Shown piece by piece: positions 36,151-47,392 of a DNA stretch of 64,000 nt; positions within the stretch are counted from its first letter, which is position 1, and each line of letters starts with the position of its first letter. A program made the position numbers and the translations under genes. The notes beneath the pieces are model-generated. The model ran no database searches. It was given only the letters and a program-made list of their open reading frames with translations, and was not told the origin of the DNA. The stretch is from Eunapius fragilis (Eukaryota; Porifera; Demospongiae; Spongillida; Spongillidae), in contig OY811972.1 in NCBI GenBank assembly GCA_963681505.1, positions 5,176,332 to 5,240,331 of the forward strand, given 5' to 3'.

Positions 36151-36239
36151 TGTATTGTGTGCGTTTGTACTGTTGTCTTATAAACACTACATATTTAACC
36201 CTTCACATGATTTCTGATTGACTGAGGATAATAATAGTA

Positions 36240-36380
36240 ACATTAATTAGTGAAATTAGCATTTGGGGAGGAGCCCCAGATCCATAGTGTATGGCGGGTC
36301 TAAACACCCAGGGGCGGATGCAGGGTTTTGGGGCGGGGGGAGTGCGAAGTGATTTTGAAGGGACACGCCCCCCATCGTTA
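36240..36380. mobile_element. Fragment of the GGGGCGGAT element family
   Basis: CCCAGGGGCGGATGCAGGGT at about 36307 is followed by TTTTGGGGCGGGGGGAGTGC, resembling the left terminus of the minisatellite MITEs (CAGGGGCGGATACAGG at 47714). The rest is missing. Confidence 0.4.
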
Positions 36381-36527
36381 CATGTATAGGAGAGTGGGGG
36401 CATCTCCAGGTGGCTTTGGAGAGTGAGGGCATAGACTGCTGACAAACATCTTGAAATTAGTGAAGTCACCTTTAGGAAAAACAGTACACAAATGAAAAAA
36501 AGCACTACTAAGTTACAAATTACGAAC

Positions 36528-36719
36528 CTGGTCCTTCATGAGAGCTACAAGAGGAGAAACAACAATGGCAAGGCTGCCTTCACAACCACGCAGCACGTCG
36601 AAGGCAAACAGGAGAATAGAGTAGTAAAGGGATTTGCCACTTCCCGTAGGGAGAATGATAAAGACATCGTTCCCTTGTATGACTCCATTGAGCTGGTTTT
36701 CACGAAGGTTTGAGTAACC
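36528..36719 (-). pseudogene. Isolated exon of a RecQ-like DNA helicase
   Basis: One 192-base open exon with an acceptor (TACAG before GGTTACTC) and a donor (CAG before GTTCG) in phase 0. It encodes NLRENQLNGVIQGNDVFIIL, PTGSGKS (Walker A, motif I) and AIVVSPLVALMKDQ (motif Ia). This is the N-terminal core of RecQ/DEAD-type helicases, where GYSxLRxxQ is the Q-motif region. A second exon with DEAH or later motifs was not found on either side. It lies just downstream of the two-gene element and is flanked by MITE debris, so it is probably a gene fragment, perhaps of one of the multi-copy RecQ-like genes common in marine invertebrates. Confidence 0.65.
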
Positions 36720-36794
36720 CTGTAACGATGACGTCTAAGTCCATATTGTATCAAGTAGCGTAATTCAACAATCCAAAGTATGGAATTCAAATAA

Positions 36795-36956
36795 TTACGT
36801 TACCCACATTCCAATATTCTGATTGGACGCGCCAACATTCCGGCGCACAGAACAACTTTCTTCGACCTATTGGCCAGACCCACTACATAGAATTATACAT
36901 TATGCGATAATGCTTACGTAAGCGTGGGTCTGGGTACGAGACTATTGCGCCCTCTC

Positions 36957-36989
<33 letters not shown>

Positions 36990-37025
36990 TGACACCCCGT
37001 TTAGAAAAATTTGTGTACCGCCCCT
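36795..37025. mobile_element. Relic ends of the TAGTCTCG MITE and of a C-rich element
   Basis: The right arm of the TAGTCTCGTACC family is recognisable at about 36880-36946 (CTTACGTAAGCGTGGGTCTG then GGTACGAGACTA). It is followed by a C run (36958-36989) and CCGTTTAGAAAAATTTGTGT then ACCGCCCCTG, an end of a GGGGCGG-type element. 37026-37690 holds nothing else recognised. Confidence 0.55.
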
Positions 37026-37690
37026 GAATACTACTACTTGGAGTCTGTGTTTATGGCCCACCGATAAAATCGTAAGATACATCTTGGCGCCGTGTTTGAG
37101 GTGAAGGTGGCCCCCCTGGCGAATATACCTTATTGGAAAACAACCTTTCTCGACTTCAGTCGGAGTAGGCCAATATGAATAAACGGCTCGTATCCTTGTG
37201 TAATAAAATCCAAAAGGACGCGCACCGCCAAGAGAAGATCTGTTCACACGCCAGTAGTAGTAACGCCTAACGATACATACGATATCCGGCGGATTAACAA
37301 TAACTTAGTCAAATAACAGATCATGTGACCTCTGGAACAGTTAATGGCAGGGGGACGAGTTACAATCTAACTCGGTAGGACTGACGCGCATGCGTATGGT
37401 TAGATCACTAAAATCGACGATAGCCTTAGTTTGGCAGGATTTATGTAAAAGCAATGGCCTCACCTAACTTTCCTACCATACAGACGTACAATGAATTAAT
37501 TAAAAGGCGAAAATATTAACATATTTTTAAAAATTAATTAGCTGTTTTAATAACGTGATAAATCTCTAAAGTGTCTGGTGAGTTTAATGGTGAAATCAGA
37601 ATTTTTAAATCCCAATTCTAAGTCTAGTTATACACTAATGACCAAAATTTCTTGACATGTAAACACATGTACACATGAACTGACACAATA

Positions 37691-37981
37691 CAAGTAACTA
37701 AAAACATTCTCTACGAGAACGTTGGTGGTTTATACGATTTGAAGGCAATTGGTGTTGTAAAAAGCAAGGAAACAAGGTCTTATCATAAGGAAAAATGTAA
37801 TAGTCCTATATTTACATTAGCACATTTCTGGGGCATAGTGTTGTTTCTGCATGGGCTAAATATAGGACTGTTAACATTTTTCCTTCTGATAAGACCATGT
37901 TTCCTTGCTTTACGCACCACCAATTGCCTTCATATCCTATATCCCACCAACGTTCTCGTAGAGAATGTTTTTAGTTACTTG
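37691..37981. mobile_element. Long-hairpin MITE, copy H4
   Basis: A 291-bp inverted repeat from CAAGTAACTAAAAACATTCT to AGAATGTTTTTAGTTACTTG. It contains TTCTCTACGAGAACGTTGGT, GTGTTGTAAAAAGCAAGGAA and its inverse CTTGTTTCCTTGC-like arm. The base that differs from H2 in the outer arm (AACT versus AAAT) is changed on both arms. Confidence 0.9.
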
Positions 37982-38449
37982 TTTCATTGAGTTATTCACA
38001 CCCAAATCAGAAAGTCTGAATCAACATTACTTCACAAGCTCACCTTTACACTTTATTATTATTATTACTATTTATTGGTGGTGTGTAATGTATAATTTTT
38101 TCACATTAAAGCAAATACAATAATGCTGACGACTAACACACATGCAAATAGCATGGATAATAATCATCTCCGAAGTTTTGTCAGTAAAACCTTGTAGTAT
38201 TGAAATGGGAATATCCCTTTAAGAGCATAATGGAGAGAATAGACACACATAATACTAACAGGTTACCCAGGTTACCCGTTATACACCACGTACCACCAGA
38301 GTAGTCCTTGTACACATCAATAACATCCTTGGACAGAGCGGTACAGGTGAGTGTCAGAAGCAAATGGTTATAGCATCATTTTTCAGACATCACACCAACA
38401 CATGCCATGGTGAAACCTTCAATAGAAGGCCAAATTATCATAGTTGTAC

Positions 38450-39079
38450 ATGCACTTGGCTTGATACAGACCACCAGCAGCTGGTAAAAATGCAAGTTCA
38501 GGAGGTAAACATAAGCCATGTACAAGCATGGCTAAGATCAAAGAAAGCTCACATGCACACACATGCCACTGCCACTCACTCACACACACAATACACTTGC
38601 AGTAATATTACTCTCTTTTAAATTCTAGCCCAATGGAGACACAATACACTTAGAAGCAAGCGTTAGATACTTTGTTCCATTGGGAGTAAGCAGAAGCCAA
38701 ATAGTGGAGCTAGAAATGAGAATCACTATATACATGAAAGAAGCAATTTATGTTGTATTTACCAAATGAGCTTACATCAGTAGTTTTAATTCATTTCCAA
38801 AACACACTTACATAATGGCTCAACATTGGTTAACCCCCTGTACACAATGCACCATCACAACTATAAATGGTTACTTCAATCTTTAGGTCAGAACCAGTGA
38901 TTGTCCAGAAGCATCCTTGATGAGATGCATAGCACTTTACTCCTAGTACACAAATCAGCATTCATGCATGTAGATGGGCACAGACCACCAGTAGCTGGTA
39001 ATATTCATTGGGAGTAAACAGACGCCAAAGCCAAGAGAAGAACCGGAAGAGCTATGTGCACTGCCAAAGATCAAAGATA

Positions 39080-39130
<51 letters not shown>

Positions 39131-39177
39131 CACCACAGATGGCTGTGCATGGGCACACGCGCGCGCGCACACACACG

Positions 39178-39225
<48 letters not shown>

Positions 39226-39310
39226 ACAATACAACTTACATGCACAATGGATGAACTACTTTCTTTCTCTGGTCCAATGGAGATGCATAATAGTTTCTTG
39301 TGGGATGTAG
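38450..39310. repeat. Imperfect duplication with two CA microsatellites
   Basis: ACAGACCACCAGCAGCTGGTAA at about 38465 recurs as ACAGACCACCAGTAGCTGGTAA near 38979. ATTGGGAGTAAGCAGAAGCC (about 38678) recurs as ATTGGGAGTAAACAGACGCC (about 39008). CCCAATGGAGACACAATACA (about 38629) recurs near 39270. CA runs lie at 39079-39129 and 39182-39224. A possible exon at 38630-38720 is open but matches nothing recognised. Confidence 0.6.
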
Positions 39311-41320
39311 TTTGTAACTTGATCCTTCATGATATGGTTAGAGGCGCAGAAATAATTGTTAGAAATGTGCCAATGGCATTGTACAACCAGAATGCTTGTT
39401 GTGAGCCATTCCAATCACTGGTGTAACACATGCATACATAATTTATGCATGGTCTTTCTAGCAATAATATATTAGGAGACATAAATAGTTTCTTCCATGC
39501 AACAATTGACTCCAAGAAATGAATACATTGAAAAATACCTATGGAAAAACTCTTTCAACAGCCTGGCGAGCACATACAGGGATACACTTGATAGTGGGAA
39601 TAAGAAACTATCATAAAATGAAGTATATCATGATCCGTAGTTACATCTGGAATATACCAGTATTAGAAACATAGTTGATGTCCAAGATAATTATATGAGT
39701 TGTTACAGGAGCAATGAGAAATGTGAGCATTAGTATGCATGTGAGATGGCTACCAGTGTGGAACAACTAGAACAAACAGCATGCTGATAGAGGGAAAGCC
39801 AATCTTGTGGTATATCTTGCCTGAGAGAGCACCGGAGGCATGCCTATCCATGTGAATTTTCCACATACATGGAAGGACATGTTCAAGACATGAGGAAACT
39901 AGATAAGGTAGGGAAACTGCTAGCCTATGCCTTGCCAAAGACAAAATTTCGGTTGGCGGCAGATGATAATTTGGGCAGTGATAGCGACTGCGGTGAAGCA
40001 CGTGCCTGCGGTTGTTGCAGTGGTTGATAATTATAGGTGTTTGTGAATATGATGTTGCAGGTCCACAGGCCACACAGTTGCGAGCAGGCGCTAGTTGCTG
40101 ATATGGAGACTCCAAATACTTGCATGGAAGGTGACAATGCTGTGCTCCGAATGGAGATATAGCACACCCTCCACGCTTCATGGGCATATCGTAAAGGATC
40201 TGTCCGATTTCACACAATTGCATGATTACTTTAAAAGAATACGATTCAGTGCTGATAGCGTGCACAATCTGCAGACGCTGCACCGATATTGATGTATTGT
40301 AGTAAAATAAGGTATGACGTTGGAGTTGATCCACTTCGCCATGCATACTTGGGGTTAATCCCACGCGCGCGTGATACAACATTAATAGAACAAACGCGAC
40401 TTTTACAGTCACTTTTTTTCTCTTCAGGCTGGACTAATTTACTGGCTAAAGTGTTCAAGTCATTGCCGTAAGGAAAAAAGTATATGCATGTATATCATTT
40501 ATTGCATGCAGCGATGAAGGCGAATCGCCGCGAATGTGAACACGAAAAGGGAACAGACGTGCTACGTCCATCATGCGTGCGGGACAACACGTATATGCAT
40601 GGGTGCTGCATGTAATCCGGATTGCTGTAGTGCCTGTATAGATTCAGTACAAGATCTATGCTAATACAACGTCTGTATCTCCTGTATAGAATGCTTCTCG
40701 CGTACGTTGTCAGCTGGGCACTCTTGATTGAAGGCACACTGTGCAATCATTTCAGAGGGGGAACGGCCTCCTGGAAATACAATCGAGAACAAAATGAGGT
40801 GAGGGGGGAAAATGAATTCAGTATAAATAGCTTTCATTGCGCGTATACTCTTGGGACTATATTTGTTTTATCTCAACCCCTGTGGTTTCTCCGTATACTA
40901 CATGTAGTTGTAGTGTTTTGCATACAGCACTCTGTCATCGCTGATAGGGACCTTTTGAACGCGTGTGGAATGCTACTGCACTCATTTTTTGCGCAATCTA
41001 TACTCACATTTTTAAAATCACAGTAAGCCTGAGTAAGGGAAATAAACGTCTCAAATGCTGGAATGCCTCAACACTGATCACGGCTCCAGGTCAGACACCC
41101 TGGCCGGAGTGAGATGAGCTACAAACCCGGTGCTAGGTTCACTGCAGTGGGGCGGGCGGCGGATAGAAACCGCCACCAGCACCGCACATACAGGCTGTCA
41201 CGTGGTGATAATAACGCGCATGCGGGATGCAATGCATTGCTTGCACTGCGGCCCATTAACCTCAGCTATCAAAACGTTAACCTTTATTTAATGGGTTCCT
41301 CCGAGAGTAAGAGTGGACTG
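39311..41320. other. Region without a recognised gene
   Basis: Several open frames of 60-220 codons on both strands, none with a recognisable motif or convincing splice structure. Confidence 0.4.
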
Positions 41321-41326
41321 TCACTT

Positions 41327-41756
41327 AAGAATTGGTCCCCCCCAAAAATGTCCCCCCGGACACAATATTTCAGGGGGAAATGGTCTGGTGGGACCTATAT
41401 TATCTGATAAAATAGGTCCCCTTTGAAATGTTTGGTCCTTTTTGCAGCTGAAATAAATGGTCCCCCTTTGAAAACATTGGTCCCCCCCCCCCCTCCCTTC
41501 CTCCTCTCTATTATTACCATTTGATTACATTTTTGTATAGCTAAAATAAAAAGTCCCATTATTAATAAATGTACATGACATGTACAATGTAGGTCCCCTC
41601 ATTGATCTCCAACTTCAGGTGCTTGAACACTCAAAAAACACGTGGGGGAGGGGGGGGGCGACCAAAATACGCATGCGCGGACCAAGTATTTTAGAGAGAA
41701 TTAGTCCAGGGGGACCAGTTTTATCATAAAAATTAGTCCGGGGGGGACCAATTCTT
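41327..41756. mobile_element. Foldback element with AAGAATTGGTCCCCCC termini
   Basis: The left terminus AAGAATTGGTCCCCCCC is matched by the inverse GGGGGGGACCAATTCTT at the right. Inside, GGTCCCC-type motifs repeat at irregular spacing (GGGACCTATATTATCTGATA, GGTCCTTTTTGCAGCTGAAA). The word CTGTCAC precedes the left terminus and, inverted, follows the right one (GTGACAGG, about 41780), so the true ends may lie further out. No coding capacity. Confidence 0.6.
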
Positions 41757-42009
41757 GGGGGGGAGGAACAAGTTTTTCGTGACAGGAAACCCTGGAATGC
41801 CCAGAGGGCGGCCATCCTAGGGCTGACCCCGACCCCAAGCGAATGATGCGGGAAATGACGTGCTCATGGTTCACTTGCCCAACTGCTAGGGAAAATGACT
41901 TCGATTATAAATAATTGTATGTGTATATATATTATAAACACGGCCGTGCGCTAATAAACCCGAGAGATTATATGTTCTCAAAGCCGAACTAAATAGTAGG
42001 AGAATACAG

Positions 42010-43065
42010 CTGCTTGCATGGTCACACCTCGGAGGACCTCCGGTGGGGTCCGGATGTAAAATTGGTACGCTGAGCTCTACCACCTACCCAGCACTTTTAT
42101 CAGGGAGTCCTGGACCCCACACAGAGCCGCCGTGGTCGCCGCCGCTATCCGGAAACTGTGACCTGAGTACGGCTTCGCATTGATACCTGCCCGTGACAGC
42201 GCAGATCGAATCGCAGCCACCAACATGGCTCTTGTCAAGTAACACCCGTCACTGAGCAGGAAGAGGGGGCCTTGGGCTAGGCCCCGCCGCACGATATAGC
42301 TGAGCACCGCAGCAACTGGGCTAATCTCGGTATTCCCGGTGCCGATTACGAGTGAGACCCCACTTCTAAACGGGTCAGTTTTAGACGGTTTCAGGATGCA
42401 CAGTCATTGCTGATGGTTCCGCGCAAGAATCGATAGAGATGTCCCCGATACATAGGTGGGCAGCAGCATCGAACGGAGTCCGAAAGGACCACAACTTCGA
42501 CCGGAGGAATTAAACCAAAAAAGCATTGGCAAGAGGCCGCCCATAGCATGGATGCTGCAAATTGGTCCGCGTCTGAAGACCGCACAACCTTCAAGGCCCG
42601 CAATATTGCTGGGGTTATCGGTAGCCGAGGCCTACCACTTGACTCGGCTGAAAACCTCCGATGAAAATCTTCTATACCACATATTCGAGGCGAGGCATAT
42701 CCGGGATTCTCGGATCGCCCAGATCCAGCCCAATTTGTGCATGACGAACGTACACCTTAACCGTACCATCTGATAGCCCTCGACAAGCAAATAGGCGACA
42801 AAATGGGACAATTTCTTTTCCGATGTAGGGTAAGGTGAAATATAGAGTAACGATCGCAAAAACGAGCATAAAGATTTTGGCCAGCTGCGTATGTTCTCAA
42901 GGAAGAGGCTGCCACACCCGCCGTTGAATAACTGGGGCCAGGCCGTCGACGGGCTGCTCCGTTACCAGACGCGCCAGGAGTAGCTCCGGAAGATGGGTCA
43001 GGGTCGAGTCCGCTGCCTGCAGCAAGGAGAAAAAGAGAGAGATGTTATTCCGCGAGATGGCATCA
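42010..43065 (-). pseudogene. DIRS-like retroelement fossil: RNase H tail and tyrosine recombinase
   Basis: In coding order: DAISRNNISLFFSLLQ (end of the RNase H region, typical of DIRS), LPELLLARLVTEQPVDGLAP, then a recombinase N-terminal domain in broken frames (LSDGTVKVYVRHAQIGLDLG, MLWAASCQCFFGL), then LKPSKTDPF, GPLFLLSDGCYLTRAML, YSGHSFRIAAATTA (His-x-x-Arg of the recombinase), SLIKVLGRW, and after a stop SSAYQFYIRTP with the candidate catalytic Tyr. The stop TAG is at 42077-42079. Frame breaks fall near 42395 and 42660. DIRS elements integrate with a tyrosine recombinase instead of an integrase. This copy is dead. Confidence 0.75.
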
Positions 43066-44890
43066 GCTATACCAATTCCCTTGTTATTCGCACTGCTGTC
43101 TGGTCTGGAAATGGCCTAGCATCTGCCCACTTTGTGAAATAGTCTTGTACAACTAAAATGTTGTTTGATGATACAGGTACTTCCAATATATCCACTGCTA
43201 CCATCTGCCATGGTCTGCCAACTGGAATGTTGATCAAAGGTGCTCGTTTGGGTGCAGTAGGTTTGGTCCGTTGACAAATGTTGCACTCTCTACAGTGTTG
43301 GTCAGCATCTTGGGCCATGTTAACCCAATATGCTTCCATACGCAGCTTGTGCAGTGTCTTATGCCAACCTTGGTGACCTCCTGTAGTGCTGTCATGACAC
43401 GATGTCAGGTATACTCTTTGCGCAGACATGCCGGTAGCACTGGTACTGTAATAGCTTCTGATGTGGGTCCAGGGATGTATGTTCTGTAGACCACACCTTC
43501 TCTGAGTTTGAGTTGTGACCATAACTGATGGTATCTGCTAAAAGGTGACTTCCGCCAGATTGTCCCCGTTGGCTGCTTCACAGATGACCTCAGAGCTTGA
43601 TACACCTGTTGTATGGTGTCATCTTTCTGCTGTGCTATTCTTATCTGCTCTATTAATACTCCGGTGGTACTTCTGGTGGCTGCTAGATGTGAGGCCCTCC
43701 CTACAGTCTCCCTACGTCTGGACAGGGCATCAGCATTATCATTATGGCTCCCTTTTCGGTATTCAACCAATGAAGTTGCACTCCTGTAATGCTAGAGCCC
43801 AACGACACAAGATTCCTTCCATTCTCTGTTCTGATAGCCATTGCAAGTGGTTTGTGGTCAGTCCACAGTTGGAAACTGCGCCCCAGTAGATAGTGTCTGA
43901 ACTGCCTTATTCCGTAGACTACAGCCAAACACTCTCGCTGTATTACACTATAGTTAGCCTCAGCTTTAGTCAGGATTCGGCTAGCATATGCAATAACATG
44001 CCTCCCCTCCCCTGTTCCAATACTGCCTCTAGCCCAAGCGCACTTGCATCTGTTTGAAGCTGAAATTGGCTTGCTTCCTTGTACACTCGAGGGTACACCA
44101 AATAGGTGCACCAATTAGCTTGCACTTCAAAAGCCCTGCTGCAATCATTGCTCCAACTGAACACAACATCTTTTTGGGTAAGATTATGGAGTGGCGCGCT
44201 GCCACATCCGCAAAGTTTTGAATGAATCGGCGATAGTACGATGCCATCCCCAGGAACTGGCGTACTTCTGTTGCAATTTTGGGAGATTGGTCACATCCAC
44301 AGCTTTGACTTTCTCCCTGTCTGGAATTACACCTGCATGAACCTGTAAAAAGATGACCCAGATATGTGACCTGTGGTGTACCAATCACACATTTCTTGCC
44401 TCGCAACGTCAGCCCGGCTTTTCTCAGTCGCATAAATACCTCATTCAGATGCTTTGCGTGCATCGTCGATGTATGTTGACACAAACTCATGACCTTTATC
44501 CTTAAGCCGCTGGAAGGAGCTGGGTGCCCCACACAGTCCAAAAGGCATTCGTGAGAACTCAAAAGAACCCCTGCCCGGACCTGGCGCGAGAACGCAGATT
44601 TTTCTCTATCATTGGGATCCACCGGAAGCTGCCAATAGCCACTCTGCAAGTCCAGTTAACTGAAAACAGCTGATCCTGATAGCCGATCTTGTACTTCAAA
44701 GAAAGAGAATAGGCATCTTTCGTTGTCTTCTTATTCAATTCCCGGTATAGTCCACATATAATCTTATATCACCGGTCATCTTCCTTACATATATATAGAC
44801 AACAAGGGGCGAACCATGGACTGTTACTCTCCGTTATGATTCCCTTTTCTAACAGTTGCTGGATACATACGCGGTCATCCTGTTTTTTCC
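43066..44890 (-). pseudogene. Ty3/Gypsy pol fossil 1 (reverse transcriptase, RNase H, integrase start)
   Basis: In coding order: SNSPWFAPCC (about 44815), a stop at about 44657, LDLQSGYWQLPVDP (reverse transcriptase), LRKAGLTLRGKKC, YLGHLF, VRQFLGMASYYRRFI (thumb), FQLQTDASALGLEAVLEQG, IAYASRILTKAEANYSV and LWTDHKP (RNase H), then EYRKGSHNDNADALSRR, the integrase zinc region (GGHQGWHKTLHKLR, CRECNICQRTK) and DYFTKWADARPF. The segment with the catalytic Asp pair of the reverse transcriptase is missing, and the frame shifts several times. It ends inside the integrase core at about 43066, where DIRS sequence starts. No long terminal repeats seen. Confidence 0.8.
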
Positions 44891-45284
44891 ACATTGAATT
44901 TCAAAGATTTTTAATATACTGATTATAATATGCATTTTTCAGGAAATAAACATTAAGCACCATTTCACTAAAATCAAGACAAATAAATTTATTTCAACCA
45001 CGCATGATTTATTCATATATGTGTATTTAAATGATGACGCAAGATACTATAAATATCATCTATAATACCTTTTTAATAAATCATGACGTCTACTGACGAA
45101 ACATTTACTCACGTGCACATATAACTGATTTTATTTAATAGTAAAATAACTTATGTGCACATATATAGTACAGCGTGCCAAGAGGGTATAGCACTACGAT
45201 ACTACGGTACGCCCACGCATACAGTGTATGTGCATGCATGATTGAAAAGTCAGTTAATAAATAAATAATGCAACGCATGCTGAT

Positions 45285-46305
45285 AGGGACTTCTGCATGC
45301 TAGAATATGGAGGTCCAAACATGCGCAGTATGTTGTCTACTTGAATCAGCTAGTAGCTCGAACAAAGGATTATTAACTATTACAATCCTTGCTCGAACCC
45401 AGTTGATTTATAATACTTGATGTGTCGTGCCACGTGGGATAAGCCTCATGTCATTCTCTTTGTCAGTAGCACTCACGGCATTACTTTCGAAGTGGTTGTC
45501 TGTTTCAACGCTCATATAGGACTCTATTGACAGCCTGGTGACCTCGGACAACGCTCAGTTACAATTTCCATGCTTTTCTTATTCATTTTACTAGTTACGA
45601 GCATTATCCGTGCATGCATGCGGTAGATTGTAATCCAATTATGCAGTCATAGTCTGCGATTAATCAAGATTGTGCATTATGCAAGACAATACGGTGCAAA
45701 ATATCATGACTGCACCGCTGCTAATGCTTTGAAGTGCAGTTTACCCATGTACGCGAAGAAAGTCAAACCAGCTCTGGGACTTCTGGTTGCTAGAGTATGG
45801 ACCAAACATTCAGAAATCATGGATGCACACAACATGTTGTCTACTTGAACCATGCAGCTAGTAGCTCGAACCAATGATTATTAACTATTACAATCCTTGC
45901 TCGAACCCAGTGAATTTATAATACTTGATGTGTCGTGCCACGTAAGGTTTGCCACATGTCATTCTCTTTGTCAGTAGCACTCACGGCATTACTTTCAAAG
46001 TGGTTGTCTGTTTCAACGCTTATACGACAATATACATGAAAAAGCTCGCCGATTTTTATATAGGACTCTATATTGCCATGGTAATCTCGGACACGCTTTT
46101 CTTGGTCACTTCACTAGTTAAGAACGACCATTTATCCGTGCATGCATGCATTGCATGCGCCGGGTAGATGGTGATCCAATTATGCTGTCATAGTCTGCGA
46201 TTAAAATGCAAGACAGTACGGTGCAAGATAACATGACTGCACCGCTGCTAAATTAATGCTTTGAAGTGCAATTTACCCTTATACGCGAAGAAAGTGAAAC
46301 CAGCT
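45285..46305. repeat. Tandem duplication of about 0.5 kb
   Basis: A block at about 45285-45778 is repeated at about 45774-46303. Shared phrases include GCTAGTAGCTCGAAC, GATTATTAACTATTACAATC, CTTGATGTGTCGTGCCACGT and CATTCTCTTTGTCAGTAGCA in the same order. The copies have diverged by indels. 44891-45284 is AT-rich with no feature seen. Confidence 0.8.
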
Positions 46306-46790
46306 CTCAATTGACTTAGCATTTTACCTCTAGTCGTATAAACTTCATTATACAACTTCTAGACTAAGACTGATCTAAACAACGCCATCTAATTAGTCGT
46401 TTATTAATATACGACCTTTCCCTTACCGGTATATCATCTCTGACTGTACTAACACTAGTCAGTGCAACTGCAGAAAATCTGTCCCAATATTACGGCGGTG
46501 ATCAAGTCTTTCACTACAACAAAATCGTGGAGTTTGTCGAGTGTTCCGAGTCGCACTGTCGTTTTACGTACCTTAAAATGGGCAGGCTCTCTCCCGCAGC
46601 CGTTACAAGCCGTATCTCATGTCTTGGTTGCGTCCGCACCACTCCTGTAGCCTTTTGAGCCAAATCCTGTCAGAGGAGGGACACAGAGGATCCCGAGTCC
46701 AACATTATTTCGGCCGCTGTGTCTCCGACACTCCCCATGAGCGTAGCTATCCACCCTAATAAACACCGAAAATACAAATTAAGCAGCAGT

Positions 46791-47290
46791 TTAATCCAAA
46801 GCAACAGCCACAGATACACGCGCGACAACATTGTCATCGGAGTCGATCCCGCCTGTCAGTCGCTGGATAGGGTCTGGTAGATCTAGGGCATGAGACCGCA
46901 GGATGAGCGCTTTCACATGACGAACAAACATGGCGCGTCGAACACTTCGAGTAACAACACCTCCCGGAATTGAAATTACGGCAGACTTCCTGTACGGCCT
47001 GGGGGTCGCGCCGATCAGTAATGGCCAAATGACTGCCAGATCTTGACTCCTGACCACCAGACAGGGACGCTGCTACCGATTTTACCATCTTCCAGCCGTA
47101 AATCGCCTAGACATTACAAACGCCTAGACATTACGCTCACGTAGGCGGTGAAGCACTGGAGACACAGGTTGATGTTAGTGATTTGCTTCTTCCTTCTGTT
47201 CGGCATGAGCAGGGTTCCAGCCTCCTCCTCCTTTTTAACGGCCCACTGTTCCGGGAGAAGATCCACCATCTCAAAAAACTCTCACGACCA
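46791..47290 (-). pseudogene. DIRS-like gag fossil with a Cys/His-rich segment
   Basis: In coding order, FFEMVDLLPEQWAVKKEEEA, RRKKKQITNINLCLQCFTAY, and after a frame break VCRNFNSGRCCYSKCSTRHV and CSSCESAHPAVSCPRS. A CRxFN..C..C..RHxC..C..HP..C pattern is typical of the gag-like protein of DIRS elements. It is on the same strand as, and upstream of, the DIRS recombinase fossil at 42010-43065, so both may be remnants of one element separated by Gypsy and other DNA. Confidence 0.6.
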
Positions 47291-47392
47291 GATGCGTTTC
47301 GCAACCTTCGATGGGACTGGCTGAACGCCGTGAAAACGCCCACGGCAGCCCCCGATTGCTTGCGAAACTATCGCCGCCACTGTATCAATACG

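Noticed and set aside
39750-40412. 220-codon minus frame
   Set aside because: No motif, no codon bias visible and no splice context; likely chance.
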